From SZUA-100 sp965248135 (GTDB lineage: Bacteria > Pseudomonadota > Alphaproteobacteria > Rhizobiales > Rhizobiaceae): a stretch of 64,000 bases of DNA. The position numbers and the translations under genes were made by a program. Shown one piece after another: positions 25,726-35,602 of this stretch; positions within the stretch are counted from its first letter, which is position 1, and every line of letters starts with the position of its first letter. The notes beneath the pieces are model-generated. The model was not told the DNA's origin, ran no database searches, and saw only the letters and a program-made list of their open reading frames with translations. Location of the stretch: assembly GCA_965248135.1 (NCBI GenBank), contig CBDFIN010000007.1, positions 1 through 64,000 of the forward strand. Reading direction: 5' to 3'.

Positions 25726-26646
25726 ATGACGATTACCGCATCGATGGTCAAACAGCTGCGCGACAAAACCGGCGCCGGCATGATGGACTGTAAGACAGCG
25801 TTAAAAGAAAATGGTGGCGATATCGAAGCCGCCACCGACTGGCTGCGAAAAAAGGGTATTTCAAAGGCCGACAAGAAATCCGGGCGCACGGCGGCCGAAG
25901 GATTGATAGGTGTGGCCACACAAGGCGCAAAATCATCCATCGTCGAGGTCAATTCCGAGACCGATTTTGTGGCCCGCAATGAAGAATTCCAGGCCCTTGT
26001 ACGCGGCATCGCCAACGCGACGCTGGCGACAGATGGCGCAGTTGATAGTGTTAGGGCGGCTGACCTTGGCGGCAAGAATGTCGAGGATTCGATCACCGAT
26101 GCGATTGCCAAGATTGGCGAACATATGTCGTTGCGTCGTACCAACTCAATGGAAGTCAGCAACGGTGTGGTTTCTTCCTATGTGCACAATGCCGCTGCTG
26201 ATAGCCTGGGTAAAATCGGTGTGCTGGTGGCGCTCGAATCAACCGGTGATAAGGCTGCGCTGGACAATATTGGCCGGCAAGTCGCCATGCACGTGGCTGC
26301 CACAAGTCCTTTGGCGGCGACTAAAGACGAGGTCGACCCGGCGGTAGTGGAACGGGAAAAAGCGATTTTCTCCGATTCGGCCCGTCAATCCGGTAAACCG
26401 GAAAACATCGTTGAGAAGATGGTGGAAGGACGACTGCGAAAGTTCTTTGAGGAAGTTGTGTTGCTATCGCAAACCTTTGTCATTGATGGTGAAAATACCG
26501 TTGAACAGGCGCTCAAAAACGCCGAAAAAGATGCTGGTGCAGCTATCGTACTCAAGGGTTTCATCCGCTATCAGCTGGGTGAAGGTATCACCAAGAAGGA
26601 AGATAATTTTGCCGCCGAGGTTGCGGCCATGGCAGGTCAATCCTGA
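25726..26646 (+). CDS. tsf: Elongation factor Ts
   Basis: This is the guanine-nucleotide exchange factor for EF-Tu, 306 residues, full length. The UBA-like N-terminus with MVKQLRDKTGAGMMDCKTAL is diagnostic, as is EVNSETDFVARNEEF. The C-terminal half has two EF-Ts dimerisation repeats. It lies in the usual rpsB-tsf-pyrH-frr order, 120 bp after rpsB with hairpins in the gap, and has a GAGAGG Shine-Dalgarno. Confidence 0.97.
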   Translation: MTITASMVKQLRDKTGAGMMDCKTALKENGGDIEAATDWLRKKGISKADKKSGRTAAEGLIGVATQGAKSSIVEVNSETDFVARNEEFQALVRGIANATLATDGAVDSVRAADLGGKNVEDSITDAIAKIGEHMSLRRTNSMEVSNGVVSSYVHNAAADSLGKIGVLVALESTGDKAALDNIGRQVAMHVAATSPLAATKDEVDPAVVEREKAIFSDSARQSGKPENIVEKMVEGRLRKFFEEVVLLSQTFVIDGENTVEQALKNAEKDAGAAIVLKGFIRYQLGEGITKKEDNFAAEVAAMAGQS

Positions 26647-26752
26647 TCGTCTTCGATGCCGCACCAATAACGGCAGAATTTAACCGGGGCGCTGCGTGAC
26701 AATGTGGCGCCCTTGGTGTATCGGGACACAAGTTCTTCATTAGCGGGATTCG

Positions 26753-27469
26753 ATGACCAGCAAACTCATGTATCGCCGAATACTCTTCAAGGTTTCTGGT
26801 GAAGCCTTGATGGGAGATCAAGAATTTGGCATCAAAACTGATGCGTTGACAAGAATCGCCCGGGATATCGCCGAGGCCCGTTCGCTCGGCGTCGAATTGG
26901 CGATCGTGGTTGGCGGCGGCAATATTTTTCGTGGTGTTTCGCTTGTCGCCAAAGGTGCCGACCGGGTTACGGGCGATCATATGGGCATGATGGCGACGGT
27001 GATGAACGCGCTATCGCTGCGCATGGCGCTGGAAGCGCAAGGGGTCGGTGCTTCGGTGCTTTCCGGTCTTGATATTCCGGCGGTTTGTGAGACCTTTTCC
27101 CAACGAACAATGATTGAGCGACGGGACAGGGGCGATGTTATTATTTTTGCTGGCGGCACCGGTAATCCTTACTTTACCACCGATACAGGTGCCGCCCTTC
27201 GCGCCGCCGAATTTGGCGCGGAGGCGATTTTCAAAGGGACCCAGGTTGATGGAGTTTATTCAGCCGATCCAAAAATAGACAAAAATGCCGTTAGATATGA
27301 TCAATTGAGCCATTCGGACGTACTGGAGAAAGGGCTGATGGTCATGGATGCGGCGGCGATCAGTCTGGCCCGCGACAATAAGATGCCGATTGTGGTATTC
27401 TCAATCGCTGAAGGCGGCGGGTTGGCAAAGGTGTTACAAGGCCTGGGTCGCTCGACTGTACTGAGCTAG
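26753..27469 (+). CDS. pyrH: UMP kinase
   Basis: This is bacterial UMP kinase (amino-acid kinase fold), making UDP from UMP and ATP; it acts as a hexamer. It has 238 residues. Motifs are RILFKVSGEALMGD at the start, AIVVGGGNIFRGVSL for the phosphate loop and VIIFAGGTGNPYFTTDTGAA near the nucleotide site. The neighbours tsf and frr match the conserved order. Confidence 0.97.
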   Translation: MTSKLMYRRILFKVSGEALMGDQEFGIKTDALTRIARDIAEARSLGVELAIVVGGGNIFRGVSLVAKGADRVTGDHMGMMATVMNALSLRMALEAQGVGASVLSGLDIPAVCETFSQRTMIERRDRGDVIIFAGGTGNPYFTTDTGAALRAAEFGAEAIFKGTQVDGVYSADPKIDKNAVRYDQLSHSDVLEKGLMVMDAAAISLARDNKMPIVVFSIAEGGGLAKVLQGLGRSTVLS

Positions 27470-27604
27470 AGGCCTATTAACGGCATTGCTATATCGAACC
27501 TAAGAAGCGTCAAAATTATTGATACGACGCAACAGACCCTAGAGTGTCGCATTAAAATGAGCCGGAAAATGCCGGTGGACCGATAACAGAAGTGAGAATT
27601 GGCA

Positions 27605-28162
27605 ATGGATGATTATGATTACGACAATCTAAAAAGGCGTATGGATGGCGCAGTTGCGTCTTTTCGAAACGATCTTGGTGGTCTGCGCACCGGGCGGGCC
27701 TCTGCATCCCTGCTCGATCCGATTACGGTGGATGCCTATGGCCAATCGATGCCGCTTAATCAGGTTGCCACGGTCAATGTGCCCGAGCCACGGATGATTT
27801 CGGTCCAGGTGTGGGATAAAGCGCTGGTGTCGGCCGTCGAACGGGCGATCAGAGAATCCAATATCGGCATCAACCCCGTGGTTGACGGGACTAATTTGCG
27901 GCTGCCAATGCCTGAACTGAACGAGGAGCGCCGACGTGAGCTGGTGAAAGTGGGCCATCAATATGCCGAGCAGGCGCGGGTCGCGGCACGCCACGTGCGC
28001 CGCGATGGCATGGAATGCCTTAAGAAACTGGAAAAGGACGGGAACATGGGTCAGGATGACGCCCGCGTAAAATCCGATAGTGTTCAAAAGCTGACTGACG
28101 AGACAATCGTTGAAATAGATGAGCTTTTGGAACAAAAAGAAGTGGAGATCATGCAAGTCTGA
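27605..28162 (+). CDS. frr: Ribosome recycling factor
   Basis: This splits post-termination ribosomes together with EF-G. It has 185 residues, standard length. Signatures are RTGRASASLLDPITVDAYGQ, SNIGINPVVDGTNLRLPMP and ELNEERRRELVKVG. ATG 27605 is used instead of the upstream in-frame TTG 27599; GTGAG lies about 9 nt before it. Confidence 0.96.
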   Translation: MDDYDYDNLKRRMDGAVASFRNDLGGLRTGRASASLLDPITVDAYGQSMPLNQVATVNVPEPRMISVQVWDKALVSAVERAIRESNIGINPVVDGTNLRLPMPELNEERRRELVKVGHQYAEQARVAARHVRRDGMECLKKLEKDGNMGQDDARVKSDSVQKLTDETIVEIDELLEQKEVEIMQV

Positions 28163-28203
28163 CCGGGCTCCAACTTGCAATTTCTACGGGGGGTACCTGA
28201 TCA

Positions 28204-28944
28204 ATGTCACAAAACTTGTTTGAGGAAACACCACCGCCGCGTCATGTGGCGATCATTATGGACGGTAATGGCCGCTGGGCCGCCACCCGCGGCCTGTCAC
28301 GTGGCCAGGGCCACCGCAAGGGTATCGAAACCCTGCGCGATACGGTGCGTTGTGCGGCGGAATTCGGCATTAGATATCTGACCCTTTTTTCATTCTCTTC
28401 GGAAAATTGGTCACGACCGCAAAGCGAGGTGAGTGATCTTTTAAATCTGCTGAAGCTGTTTATTCGTAAAGACCTGGCCGATTTGCATCGCGAGAATGTG
28501 CGGGTCTGCGTCATCGGCGGACGCGATGATCTTGCTAGTGATATTCGCCACCTCATTGAGGAGGCAGAAAACCTGACCCGCAAAAATAACGGACTGCAAT
28601 TGATCATTGCTTTCAACTACGGGGCGCGGGACGAAATTGTGCGTGCGGTGCAAAAACTTGCCACAATGGCTGGCGATGGACAGCTGCAGCCTCACGATAT
28701 CGACAGCGCCAAAATTTCCGATAGCCTGGATACTGCGGCATTTCCTGATCCGGATTTGATCATCAGGACTTCTGGTGAAATGCGATTGTCCAATTTTCTG
28801 CTGTGGCAGGCGGCCTACGCTGAATTTGTATTTGCCGACTGCCACTGGCCGGATTTTGATCGTGAAGAATTTGCGCGCGCGCTGGCGCTCTATCAGTCAC
28901 GCGACCGTCGATTTGGTCGTCTTAAGCATGGCGTCGCTTCGTGA
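28204..28944 (+). CDS. uppS: Undecaprenyl diphosphate synthase
   Basis: This is a cis-prenyltransferase making the C55 carrier for peptidoglycan and O-antigen. It has 246 residues. HVAIIMDGNGRWAATRGLSR holds the essential Asp and the P-loop-like GNGRW; LTLFSFSSENWSRP and PDLIIRTSGEMRLSNFLLWQ are the other conserved blocks. The 3' end overlaps the cdsA GTG by 4 nt. Confidence 0.96.
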   Translation: MSQNLFEETPPPRHVAIIMDGNGRWAATRGLSRGQGHRKGIETLRDTVRCAAEFGIRYLTLFSFSSENWSRPQSEVSDLLNLLKLFIRKDLADLHRENVRVCVIGGRDDLASDIRHLIEEAENLTRKNNGLQLIIAFNYGARDEIVRAVQKLATMAGDGQLQPHDIDSAKISDSLDTAAFPDPDLIIRTSGEMRLSNFLLWQAAYAEFVFADCHWPDFDREEFARALALYQSRDRRFGRLKHGVAS

Positions 28945-29726
28945 GTGCTGCAAAAAACGCTGAGTTGCCGTTACGCATCGCTTCGGCCTTGGTATTGGCA
29001 GTCATTGTTCTGGTTGTGACATGGTATGGCGGCATGCCGTTCCGGTTTTTGCTGGCAGCTGGTGCTGTGTTGATATTTCATGAATGGACAGCAATGACGG
29101 CGGCAAACGACCCGCCAAACCTGAGAAATGCAGGATTGATTATTGCCATCTTTTCAGCGCTCTTGCTGCTTTGGCTTGATATAGCGGCGGTATTGGCGAT
29201 CAGCCTGGCGGCATTTGCGGTTCTGGCTATCTTGAGTTGGTACAGCAGGAAAAACCTGTGGCTGGCTACTGGATTGATGTATGCGATGTTACCGGCGGTT
29301 GCGGTGGTTTATATGCGCGAATTGCCGAACGGTCTTGGATATGTGTTGTTGTTGTTCGCTATAGTTTGGTCGATGGATATTGGCGCGTATTTTGCCGGCA
29401 GGGCCATTGGCGGTCCAAAGCTGATGCCATCAGTTTCTCCCAATAAAACCTGGTCGGGTTTTCTGGGCGGCATTGTTGCCGCTATGCTTAGCTCAATTGT
29501 GATCGTAAAGCTCGGTTATTCGCACCCCATTCCGTTGATTGCGACGCTGGCTTTGGCTATTTTGGCGCAGGCCGGAGATTTGGTGGAATCATTTGTAAAA
29601 AGACTGTTCGATGCCAAAGATTCAAGTAATCTCATTCCGGGGCACGGCGGTATCATGGACCGGGTGGACGGATTGATTTTTGTCGCGATTGCTTTTTCTC
29701 TTGCCTTATTTGTCAAGCTGGTCTGA
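28941..29726 (+). CDS. cdsA: Phosphatidate cytidylyltransferase
   Basis: This makes CDP-diacylglycerol from phosphatidate and CTP in the inner membrane. It has 261 residues with about seven to eight hydrophobic helices. The signature is SPNKTWSGFLGG in the middle and KDSSNLIPGHGGIMDRVDGL at the C-terminus, which contains the metal-binding Asp residues. GTG 28941 overlaps the uppS stop (GTGA). Confidence 0.95.
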   Translation: MSAAKNAELPLRIASALVLAVIVLVVTWYGGMPFRFLLAAGAVLIFHEWTAMTAANDPPNLRNAGLIIAIFSALLLLWLDIAAVLAISLAAFAVLAILSWYSRKNLWLATGLMYAMLPAVAVVYMRELPNGLGYVLLLFAIVWSMDIGAYFAGRAIGGPKLMPSVSPNKTWSGFLGGIVAAMLSSIVIVKLGYSHPIPLIATLALAILAQAGDLVESFVKRLFDAKDSSNLIPGHGGIMDRVDGLIFVAIAFSLALFVKLV

Positions 29727-29988
29727 ATGGTGACTGATTCCTTGGAATAAGTGCGCGGCGGTATTGGCTGTCTCGGCAATGTGGTGGGTTGGGAAGTTTC
29801 AAACTGTCGTGAAAACGGATATATTGATCGCAAGGTGCGAGCACGACAAAATTTGCGAAGAACGGAATATTCACCTGTTGCCATTAAATCGACTTGTTAT
29901 CTTCGCAATGAATAACTGGATTGGCGGTCATTTAGTCGTCGCCAATGTAAAACTTGAACAATATCAAATTCGAGATCTGGCCTAACTG
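29727..29988. other. Intergenic stretch where dxr would be expected
   Basis: This is 262 bp between cdsA and rseP. In many alphaproteobacteria the gene for 1-deoxy-D-xylulose 5-phosphate reductoisomerase (about 1.2 kb) sits here. No frame in this stretch resembles Dxr; a 73-codon open frame (29764-29985) has no recognisable family and is probably chance. Confidence 0.6.
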
Positions 29989-31125
29989 ATGAACAGTATA
30001 TCGCTATTTGGTTCCTGGGTGTTGGGAACCGTCGTACCATTTTTGGTGGTGCTAACTGTCGTTGTATTTTTCCACGAACTCGGACACTATCTGATCGGCC
30101 GCTGGAACCGGGTCAAGATCGAGGTGTTCGCCGTTGGCTTTGGGCCTGAGTTGACGGGCCTGACAGACCGTCACGGCACCAGATGGAAAATTTGTGCCAT
30201 TCCGCTTGGCGGGTATGTCAAGTTTTTAGGTGATGCTGGTGTTGCCAGCACGCCGGATCATGAAAAGCTTGCGGGCATGAGCAAGACACAGGCCGATGGT
30301 GCTTATGAAAACAAAAAGGTGTGGCAACGCGCGGCGATCGCCGCTGCTGGACCCGCCGCCAATTTCATCTTGGCGATCGTGATTTTCACGGCCACCTTCC
30401 TTTATAGCGGCAGCTTTGTGATTGACCCGATTGTCGGTGAAGTGAAGCCTGGAACCGCGGCGGAAGAAGCGGGATTTGCGCCCGGAGACAAATTTGTCAG
30501 CGTGGATGGGGTGGCCATACACTCGTTCAGGGATTTGCAGGACGCCATAAGCCTGAGCGCAGGTGAATCGCTTGCTATCGTCGTAAACCGCGATGGCCGG
30601 GAACTGACGCTGAACGCAACACCCCGGATGACCCAACAAAAAGACCGTTTTGGCAACGATTTTTCAGTTGGTATACTGGGAGTAACCAGTTCATCCGATA
30701 AATCGGCATTCAGGCGCATTGAACATGGACCAGTTTCGGCATTCAGTCTGGCGATTGAGCAAACCTGGTCAGTTGTGAGCCGTACCCTTAAGTTCCTGTG
30801 GCAGGTGATTGTCGGCAGACAGGACGCAACACAGCTTCGCGGGCCGGTAGGAATAGCCCAAATCTCTTCACAAGTTGCTACACTGGGTTACGACCGGTTG
30901 ATCACATTGACAGCCGTATTGTCGATCAGTATCGGCCTGCTCAATCTGTTTCCGATCCCGATGCTGGATGGCGGCCATTTGCTGTTTTATGCCTTTGAAG
31001 CGGCAAAAGGTGCCCCTTTGAGCGCAAAAGCGCAGGAAATGGGCTATCGTTTCGGTATGATTTGTATGCTTGCTTTGATGATATTTGCCACCAGAAATGA
31101 TATTTTACGGTTGTTGCCCGGGTAG
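29989..31125 (+). CDS. rseP: RIP metalloprotease RseP
   Basis: This is a site-2 intramembrane protease that cleaves anti-sigma factors and signal-peptide remnants. It has 378 residues. The first membrane helix carries the zinc motif HELGH at residues 29-33; the fourth carries NLFPIPMLDGGHLLFY, whose Asp is the third ligand. A PDZ domain (about residues 135-215, VKPGTAAEEAGFAPGDKFVS) lies between. It is upstream of bamA, as in most Proteobacteria. Confidence 0.95.
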   Translation: MNSISLFGSWVLGTVVPFLVVLTVVVFFHELGHYLIGRWNRVKIEVFAVGFGPELTGLTDRHGTRWKICAIPLGGYVKFLGDAGVASTPDHEKLAGMSKTQADGAYENKKVWQRAAIAAAGPAANFILAIVIFTATFLYSGSFVIDPIVGEVKPGTAAEEAGFAPGDKFVSVDGVAIHSFRDLQDAISLSAGESLAIVVNRDGRELTLNATPRMTQQKDRFGNDFSVGILGVTSSSDKSAFRRIEHGPVSAFSLAIEQTWSVVSRTLKFLWQVIVGRQDATQLRGPVGIAQISSQVATLGYDRLITLTAVLSISIGLLNLFPIPMLDGGHLLFYAFEAAKGAPLSAKAQEMGYRFGMICMLALMIFATRNDILRLLPG

Positions 31126-31331
31126 CGATATGGCGCTGAAATTTAACCAAATATTAACTTTGCATACCAGTTGGCTACAGTTTTAACAAATTTGGTGGAT
31201 TCTTTGTCTGAGAATGGTTGCACACACGGGAAAACACTGTAAAAACAGTTAACGTGAAACCGGGGAATGAAGATGAGTCTTCCATGGGTGTTGCTATGTG
31301 CAACGAAAGAGAGTCAGGGACTTGGTATTCG

Positions 31332-33683
31332 ATGCAGATAATTCGTAACTCGGTTTACTCGCTCGCGCTTGCGATTTCTTTAGTAGCAGTCCAAATGGCT
31401 GTTGGCGGGATGGCTCTTGTTGCCACTCTCGGTGCAGCGCAGTCTGCTGTTGTCAGCGCCATATCAGTGCGGGGCAACCAGCGTGTCGATGCCGACACCA
31501 TCCGTTCTTATGTTACTGTCAAGCCGGGTCGCCGGTTTTCAAATTTCGAGATCGATAAATCTTTGAAACAGCTTTTTGGCACTGGATTGTTTGCCGATGT
31601 TCAGGTTTTCCAGGCCAGCCGCGTTTTGGTTGTCAAAGTTGTCGAAAATCCCACGGTCAATGTGGTAATTTTCAAAGGCAATAGCAGGCGCATGAAGGAT
31701 GATCGGCTGAAGAGTATTACCCAACTTTCCGGGCGTTCCATTTTTACCGAAGACAAGCTTGAAAGTGATGTGGCGCGTATTCGCGAGGCTTATCGGCGCA
31801 CCGGCAGGAGCGCGGCTTCGGTCGAGGGACGTGTCGTGCGGCTGGACAATAACCGGGTAAATGTTGTTTTTGACATTGCCGAGGGTGACCGGACCAAAAT
31901 CGCTGAAATCAATTTCGTCGGCAACAATGCCTACAGCGACCGTCGGCTGACAGATGTGTTATCGATCAATGAAAGCAATTTCTTAAGCTGGTTGCGGAAG
32001 GATGATATCTACGACCGGGATAAGATGCGTGCTGATGAAGAAAAGTTGCGCCGGTTTTATTTTAATCGCGGTTATGCCGATTTTCACATCATCTCGACCA
32101 CGGCTGATCTTGATGAGGTTAAGAATCAATATATCGTAACTATCACGGTGGAAGAGGGCGATCGTTATCGGTTTGGCGAGGTGACGATTGAAAACTCTCT
32201 GCCCAATATTGATACCGACGGCTTGTATCGGACCCTCAAATCCAAGTCGGGCAAGGTTTACAGCGCGAAGTCCATTGAAAAAACTCTTGTTGGCATGACC
32301 ACCAAGATTGCCAAAGGCGGATATGCATTCGCTGAGGTAAGCCCGCGTGGTGACCGCAATTACGCCGACCGTACGATTTCGATTGTCTATTATGTCGACG
32401 AGGGACCACGGGTTTATGTGGAAGCGATCGAGATAAGGGGAAACACCCGTACGCGCGGCTATGTCATTCGGCGGGAATTCGATATCTCTGAGGGCGACGC
32501 CTATAATCGGGTAATGATTCAAAAGGCCAAACAGCGACTTGACCGGCTCGGATTCTTCAAGAGCGTCAATATAACTACCGGAGCTGGCTCTTCACCAGAC
32601 CGGATCGTGGTCTATGTCGATGTGATCGACAATCCAACTGGAGAGTTTTCGATTGGTGGTGGCTATTCGACCGATCAGGGTGCGATTGCCGAGATTTCAT
32701 TTTCCGAAAAGAACTTTTTGGGTCGCGGACAGTTTATTCGCATAGCTGGTGGTTTGGGCGAGCAAGATACCAAATATGAACTGTCATTTACCGAGCCCTA
32801 TTTCCTCGGCAGGCGTATAGCTGCCGGTTTCGACCTGTCGCGGCAGGAATCCAATGCGGCGAATTCAGTCATCTATGACCGGGAAACCACCTTGGGTAGA
32901 ATTAGATTTGCGGCTCCTTTGACCGAATATGTGAGCATTCAGACCGCCTATTCCTACAAAATAGACAATTATTCGATTTCCCCGGGTGCTGTAACTTCTC
33001 CAGCACTCATTCCGGTCTACGGACCAGGTGGCGACCAGGTAACCTCGGCGATCAACTATGAATTGAAATACAATACTATCGACAATGCCAAGATTCCTCA
33101 CGAGGGCATCTACGCGGTCTGGAGCCAGGAATATGCCGGGCTTGGCGGGGATTTTGAGTATCTTAAGACCGAAGCCAAGGCGACCGGCTACTATACTTTG
33201 TCCGAGGAGTTGGATCTGGTTGGTATGCTGCAGCTCACCGGTGGCTATGTCGAGAATTTTAACGACAGGAGATCTTACTTCTTCAAATCTCGGTTTATCA
33301 GAGGTTTTGCGCCATATGGGCTTGGTCCACGTGACATTCAAACAGGTGAGCCTTTAGGCGGCGACACCTATGCGAGTGCCACTGTCGAACTGCAGTTCCC
33401 TCTGCCCGTGCTTTCCCAATCGCTTGGACTGCGTGGCGCAATATTCGCCGAAGCAGGAACCTTGTACGGCAATGATTTCAGTGGTGCATTTGGTGGCACG
33501 GCGGCTGAAAATGCTGCAAGTGCTGCAACGCTGAACAACGATGCGTTACGTGCATCGGTTGGCGCGTCGATTATCTGGGATTCGCCGTTTGGACCGCTTC
33601 GGGTTGATTTGTCTCATGCGTTCTTAAAAGAATCCTACGACAGAACACAACTGTTCCGGTTTGGAGTCAGCACGAAGTTCTAA
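31332..33683 (+). CDS. bamA: Outer membrane assembly factor BamA
   Basis: This is the Omp85 protein that folds outer-membrane beta-barrels. It has 783 residues with a signal peptide (IIRNSVYSLALAISLV...), five POTRA domains (the first begins AISVRGNQRVDADTIRSYV) and a C-terminal barrel with FIRGFAPYGLGPRDIQTGEP, the lid-loop RGF motif; it ends RFGVSTKF with the terminal aromatic. I start at ATG 31332, which puts the basic residue and hydrophobic stretch at the N-terminus and has AGGGA upstream; in-frame starts as early as 31218 exist. The 31126-31331 gap presumably holds a promoter. Confidence 0.96.
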   Translation: MQIIRNSVYSLALAISLVAVQMAVGGMALVATLGAAQSAVVSAISVRGNQRVDADTIRSYVTVKPGRRFSNFEIDKSLKQLFGTGLFADVQVFQASRVLVVKVVENPTVNVVIFKGNSRRMKDDRLKSITQLSGRSIFTEDKLESDVARIREAYRRTGRSAASVEGRVVRLDNNRVNVVFDIAEGDRTKIAEINFVGNNAYSDRRLTDVLSINESNFLSWLRKDDIYDRDKMRADEEKLRRFYFNRGYADFHIISTTADLDEVKNQYIVTITVEEGDRYRFGEVTIENSLPNIDTDGLYRTLKSKSGKVYSAKSIEKTLVGMTTKIAKGGYAFAEVSPRGDRNYADRTISIVYYVDEGPRVYVEAIEIRGNTRTRGYVIRREFDISEGDAYNRVMIQKAKQRLDRLGFFKSVNITTGAGSSPDRIVVYVDVIDNPTGEFSIGGGYSTDQGAIAEISFSEKNFLGRGQFIRIAGGLGEQDTKYELSFTEPYFLGRRIAAGFDLSRQESNAANSVIYDRETTLGRIRFAAPLTEYVSIQTAYSYKIDNYSISPGAVTSPALIPVYGPGGDQVTSAINYELKYNTIDNAKIPHEGIYAVWSQEYAGLGGDFEYLKTEAKATGYYTLSEELDLVGMLQLTGGYVENFNDRRSYFFKSRFIRGFAPYGLGPRDIQTGEPLGGDTYASATVELQFPLPVLSQSLGLRGAIFAEAGTLYGNDFSGAFGGTAAENAASAATLNNDALRASVGASIIWDSPFGPLRVDLSHAFLKESYDRTQLFRFGVSTKF

Positions 33684-34077
33684 CCTGATTTCGATAACCA
33701 GAGCCGTTTTTCCCAAATTCGGGTGAAGAAGGTTGCAAGGTGGTTAGCATGGCGCCCGGCGTACCAGAGCAACCTGCGTTCATATTGAGCCATTCTGACG
33801 GAGTGAATTTGTGACTAGATCAAGTGAAGTTTCGATGGCCGTATCCGGATACGGTCGAGAAGCTTCGCGCCGATATTGGCGCAAGTACATCCGCCCCCCC
33901 AAGCGGGATGTTTCCCGGTTGGGATTGTCGGGATTTGACGGGGGTTTGCGACTGGCCGATATTCAAAGTCGATCCGGGCTTGCCCGTATCGCACTGCGCC
34001 CGCCTCAACTTCGATCTATCTCGCCATTCGAGAAACAGAATTGACTCAATATGAGCGCAGATTGCTCTAGGTAAATC
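33684..34077. other. 394-bp gap between bamA and lpxD
   Basis: Two overlapping open frames of about 77 codons (33811-34044 and 33824-34054) have no recognisable family and share the same DNA, so neither is called. No clear terminator or promoter was identified. Confidence 0.5.
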
Positions 34078-35130
34078 ATGCAAGAGTTTTCATTTTTCAA
34101 CCTGCCGGATCCACTGAGTCTTGGCGTGATTGCAGCCCATACGGGCTGTACGCTTGATGATCCCGGTGATTCAGACAGAACCATCACGTCAATCGGGCCG
34201 ATTGAAAACTCCCCACCCAATAGTCTGAGTTTCCTTGACAACGAAAAGTATGTCAGCGCCCTTAAGGACACCAAGGCGGATGTGCTGATATGTGCAAAAA
34301 AATATGTCGATAGGGTGCCAAAGGGCATTGCCGTTTTGGTGTCGCCCTTGCCTTATCGTTCATTTGCCCAGGCTTTGGCACTGATGTTTCCCGGGGCCTT
34401 GCGTCCGGCTTCAATTACCGGTGAAGAGGGCGTTTCTGCAGGCGCATTCGTACATCGCGATGCCCGGATCGAAACTGGTGCGGTAATTGAATTCGGCGCG
34501 ACCATTGGTGCCGATGCAGTTGTTGGCAGCGGTAGCCTGATTGGACCTGGTGCGATTGTCGGACCTGGTGTTCAGGTTGGGCGCAACACGACCATTTGCA
34601 GCGGTGCATCGGTGATTTGCGCGCTGATCGGCAACAATGTGATTGTCCATCCCGGTGTACGGATCGGGCAAGATGGTTTTGGCTTCGCCATGGGGATGGG
34701 CGGACATTTGAAAGTCGCTCAGGTCGGACGGGTTGTAATTCAGGATAATGTGGAAGTTGGTGCCAATACGACAATCGATCGCGGTCTCAATCGGGACACA
34801 GTCATTGGCGAAGGCACCAAGATTGATAATCAGGTGGTGATCGGCCACAATGTTGTTATTGGCTGTCACTGCGTACTTGTCGCTCAGGTCGGTTTGGCCG
34901 GCAGTGCGACTTTGGGCGACTATGTTGTTTTGGGCGCCCGCGTCGGCGTAATTGGGCATATTAATGTTGGCAATGGAGCCCAGATAGCCGGCAACAGCAC
35001 TGTTGCGGATAATGTTCCTCCCGGGGCAATATGGGGCGGTACTCCGGCAAGGCCAATCAAACATTGGATGCGGGAGCTGGCAGCAGCGCGTGCGGGCGCA
35101 CGCAGGATGGAAAAAGGAACGAAATCATGA
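34078..35130 (+). CDS. lpxD: UDP-3-O-acylglucosamine N-acyltransferase
   Basis: This is the third step of lipid A synthesis: it transfers a hydroxyacyl chain from ACP to the 2-amino group. It has 350 residues: an N-terminal uridine-binding domain (to about 100), then a left-handed beta-helix of hexapeptide repeats. GQDGFGFAMG and VEVGANTTIDRGLNRDTVIG are LpxD-specific, and NQVVIGHNVVIGCH holds the catalytic His. The stop overlaps the fabZ ATG by 4 nt. Confidence 0.96.
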   Translation: MQEFSFFNLPDPLSLGVIAAHTGCTLDDPGDSDRTITSIGPIENSPPNSLSFLDNEKYVSALKDTKADVLICAKKYVDRVPKGIAVLVSPLPYRSFAQALALMFPGALRPASITGEEGVSAGAFVHRDARIETGAVIEFGATIGADAVVGSGSLIGPGAIVGPGVQVGRNTTICSGASVICALIGNNVIVHPGVRIGQDGFGFAMGMGGHLKVAQVGRVVIQDNVEVGANTTIDRGLNRDTVIGEGTKIDNQVVIGHNVVIGCHCVLVAQVGLAGSATLGDYVVLGARVGVIGHINVGNGAQIAGNSTVADNVPPGAIWGGTPARPIKHWMRELAAARAGARRMEKGTKS

Positions 35131-35591
35131 GCAGCGAGACAAATCATCCGCAGGAACTCGATTGTCTGAAAATCATGAAGTTGCTGCCCCATCGCTTTCC
35201 TTTTCTACTGGTTGATAAGATCATTGAATATAGAGGCGATGAATTTGCCATAGGTATCAAGAACGTCACTTTTAACGAACTGCATTTTACCGGTCATTTT
35301 CCGGGCAATCCGATCATGCCCGGTGTTTTGATCATCGAAGGAATGGCGCAAACTGCCGGCGCGGTGTGCAATCACGTCAATTTCAGTGGCCAGGACAGCT
35401 CGGTTTTGTTCATGACAATCGATCAGGCAAAATTCCGCCAGCCGGTTAGGCCTGGCGACGTGCTCGAGTATCACATGACAAAACTGAAACAACGACGGGG
35501 CGTGTTCAAATATGAGGGGATTGCGCTGGTGAATGGTCGTAAAGTTGCTGAGGCGATTATCGGTGCGATGATTGTACCGGTCGGTGCGTAG
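35127..35591 (+). CDS. fabZ: 3-hydroxyacyl-ACP dehydratase FabZ
   Basis: This is a hot-dog dehydratase of fatty-acid elongation that competes with LpxA/LpxD for 3-hydroxyacyl-ACP. It has 154 residues; MKLLPHRFPFLLVDKIIEY has the catalytic His, and GNPIMPGVLIIEGMAQTAGA has the catalytic Glu. The ATG at 35127 is chosen because it forms an ATGA overlap with lpxD; the frame itself is open from 35031. Confidence 0.96.
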   Translation: MSSETNHPQELDCLKIMKLLPHRFPFLLVDKIIEYRGDEFAIGIKNVTFNELHFTGHFPGNPIMPGVLIIEGMAQTAGAVCNHVNFSGQDSSVLFMTIDQAKFRQPVRPGDVLEYHMTKLKQRRGVFKYEGIALVNGRKVAEAIIGAMIVPVGA

Positions 35592-35602
35592 GGAGATAGA
35601 TT

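Noticed and set aside
29764..29985. 73-codon open frame between cdsA and rseP
   Set aside because: No recognisable family, no good ribosome site, and it lies in a gap; probably chance.
33811..34054. Two overlapping small frames between bamA and lpxD
   Set aside because: They occupy the same bases in different frames, with no similarity that I recognise and no ribosome-site preference.
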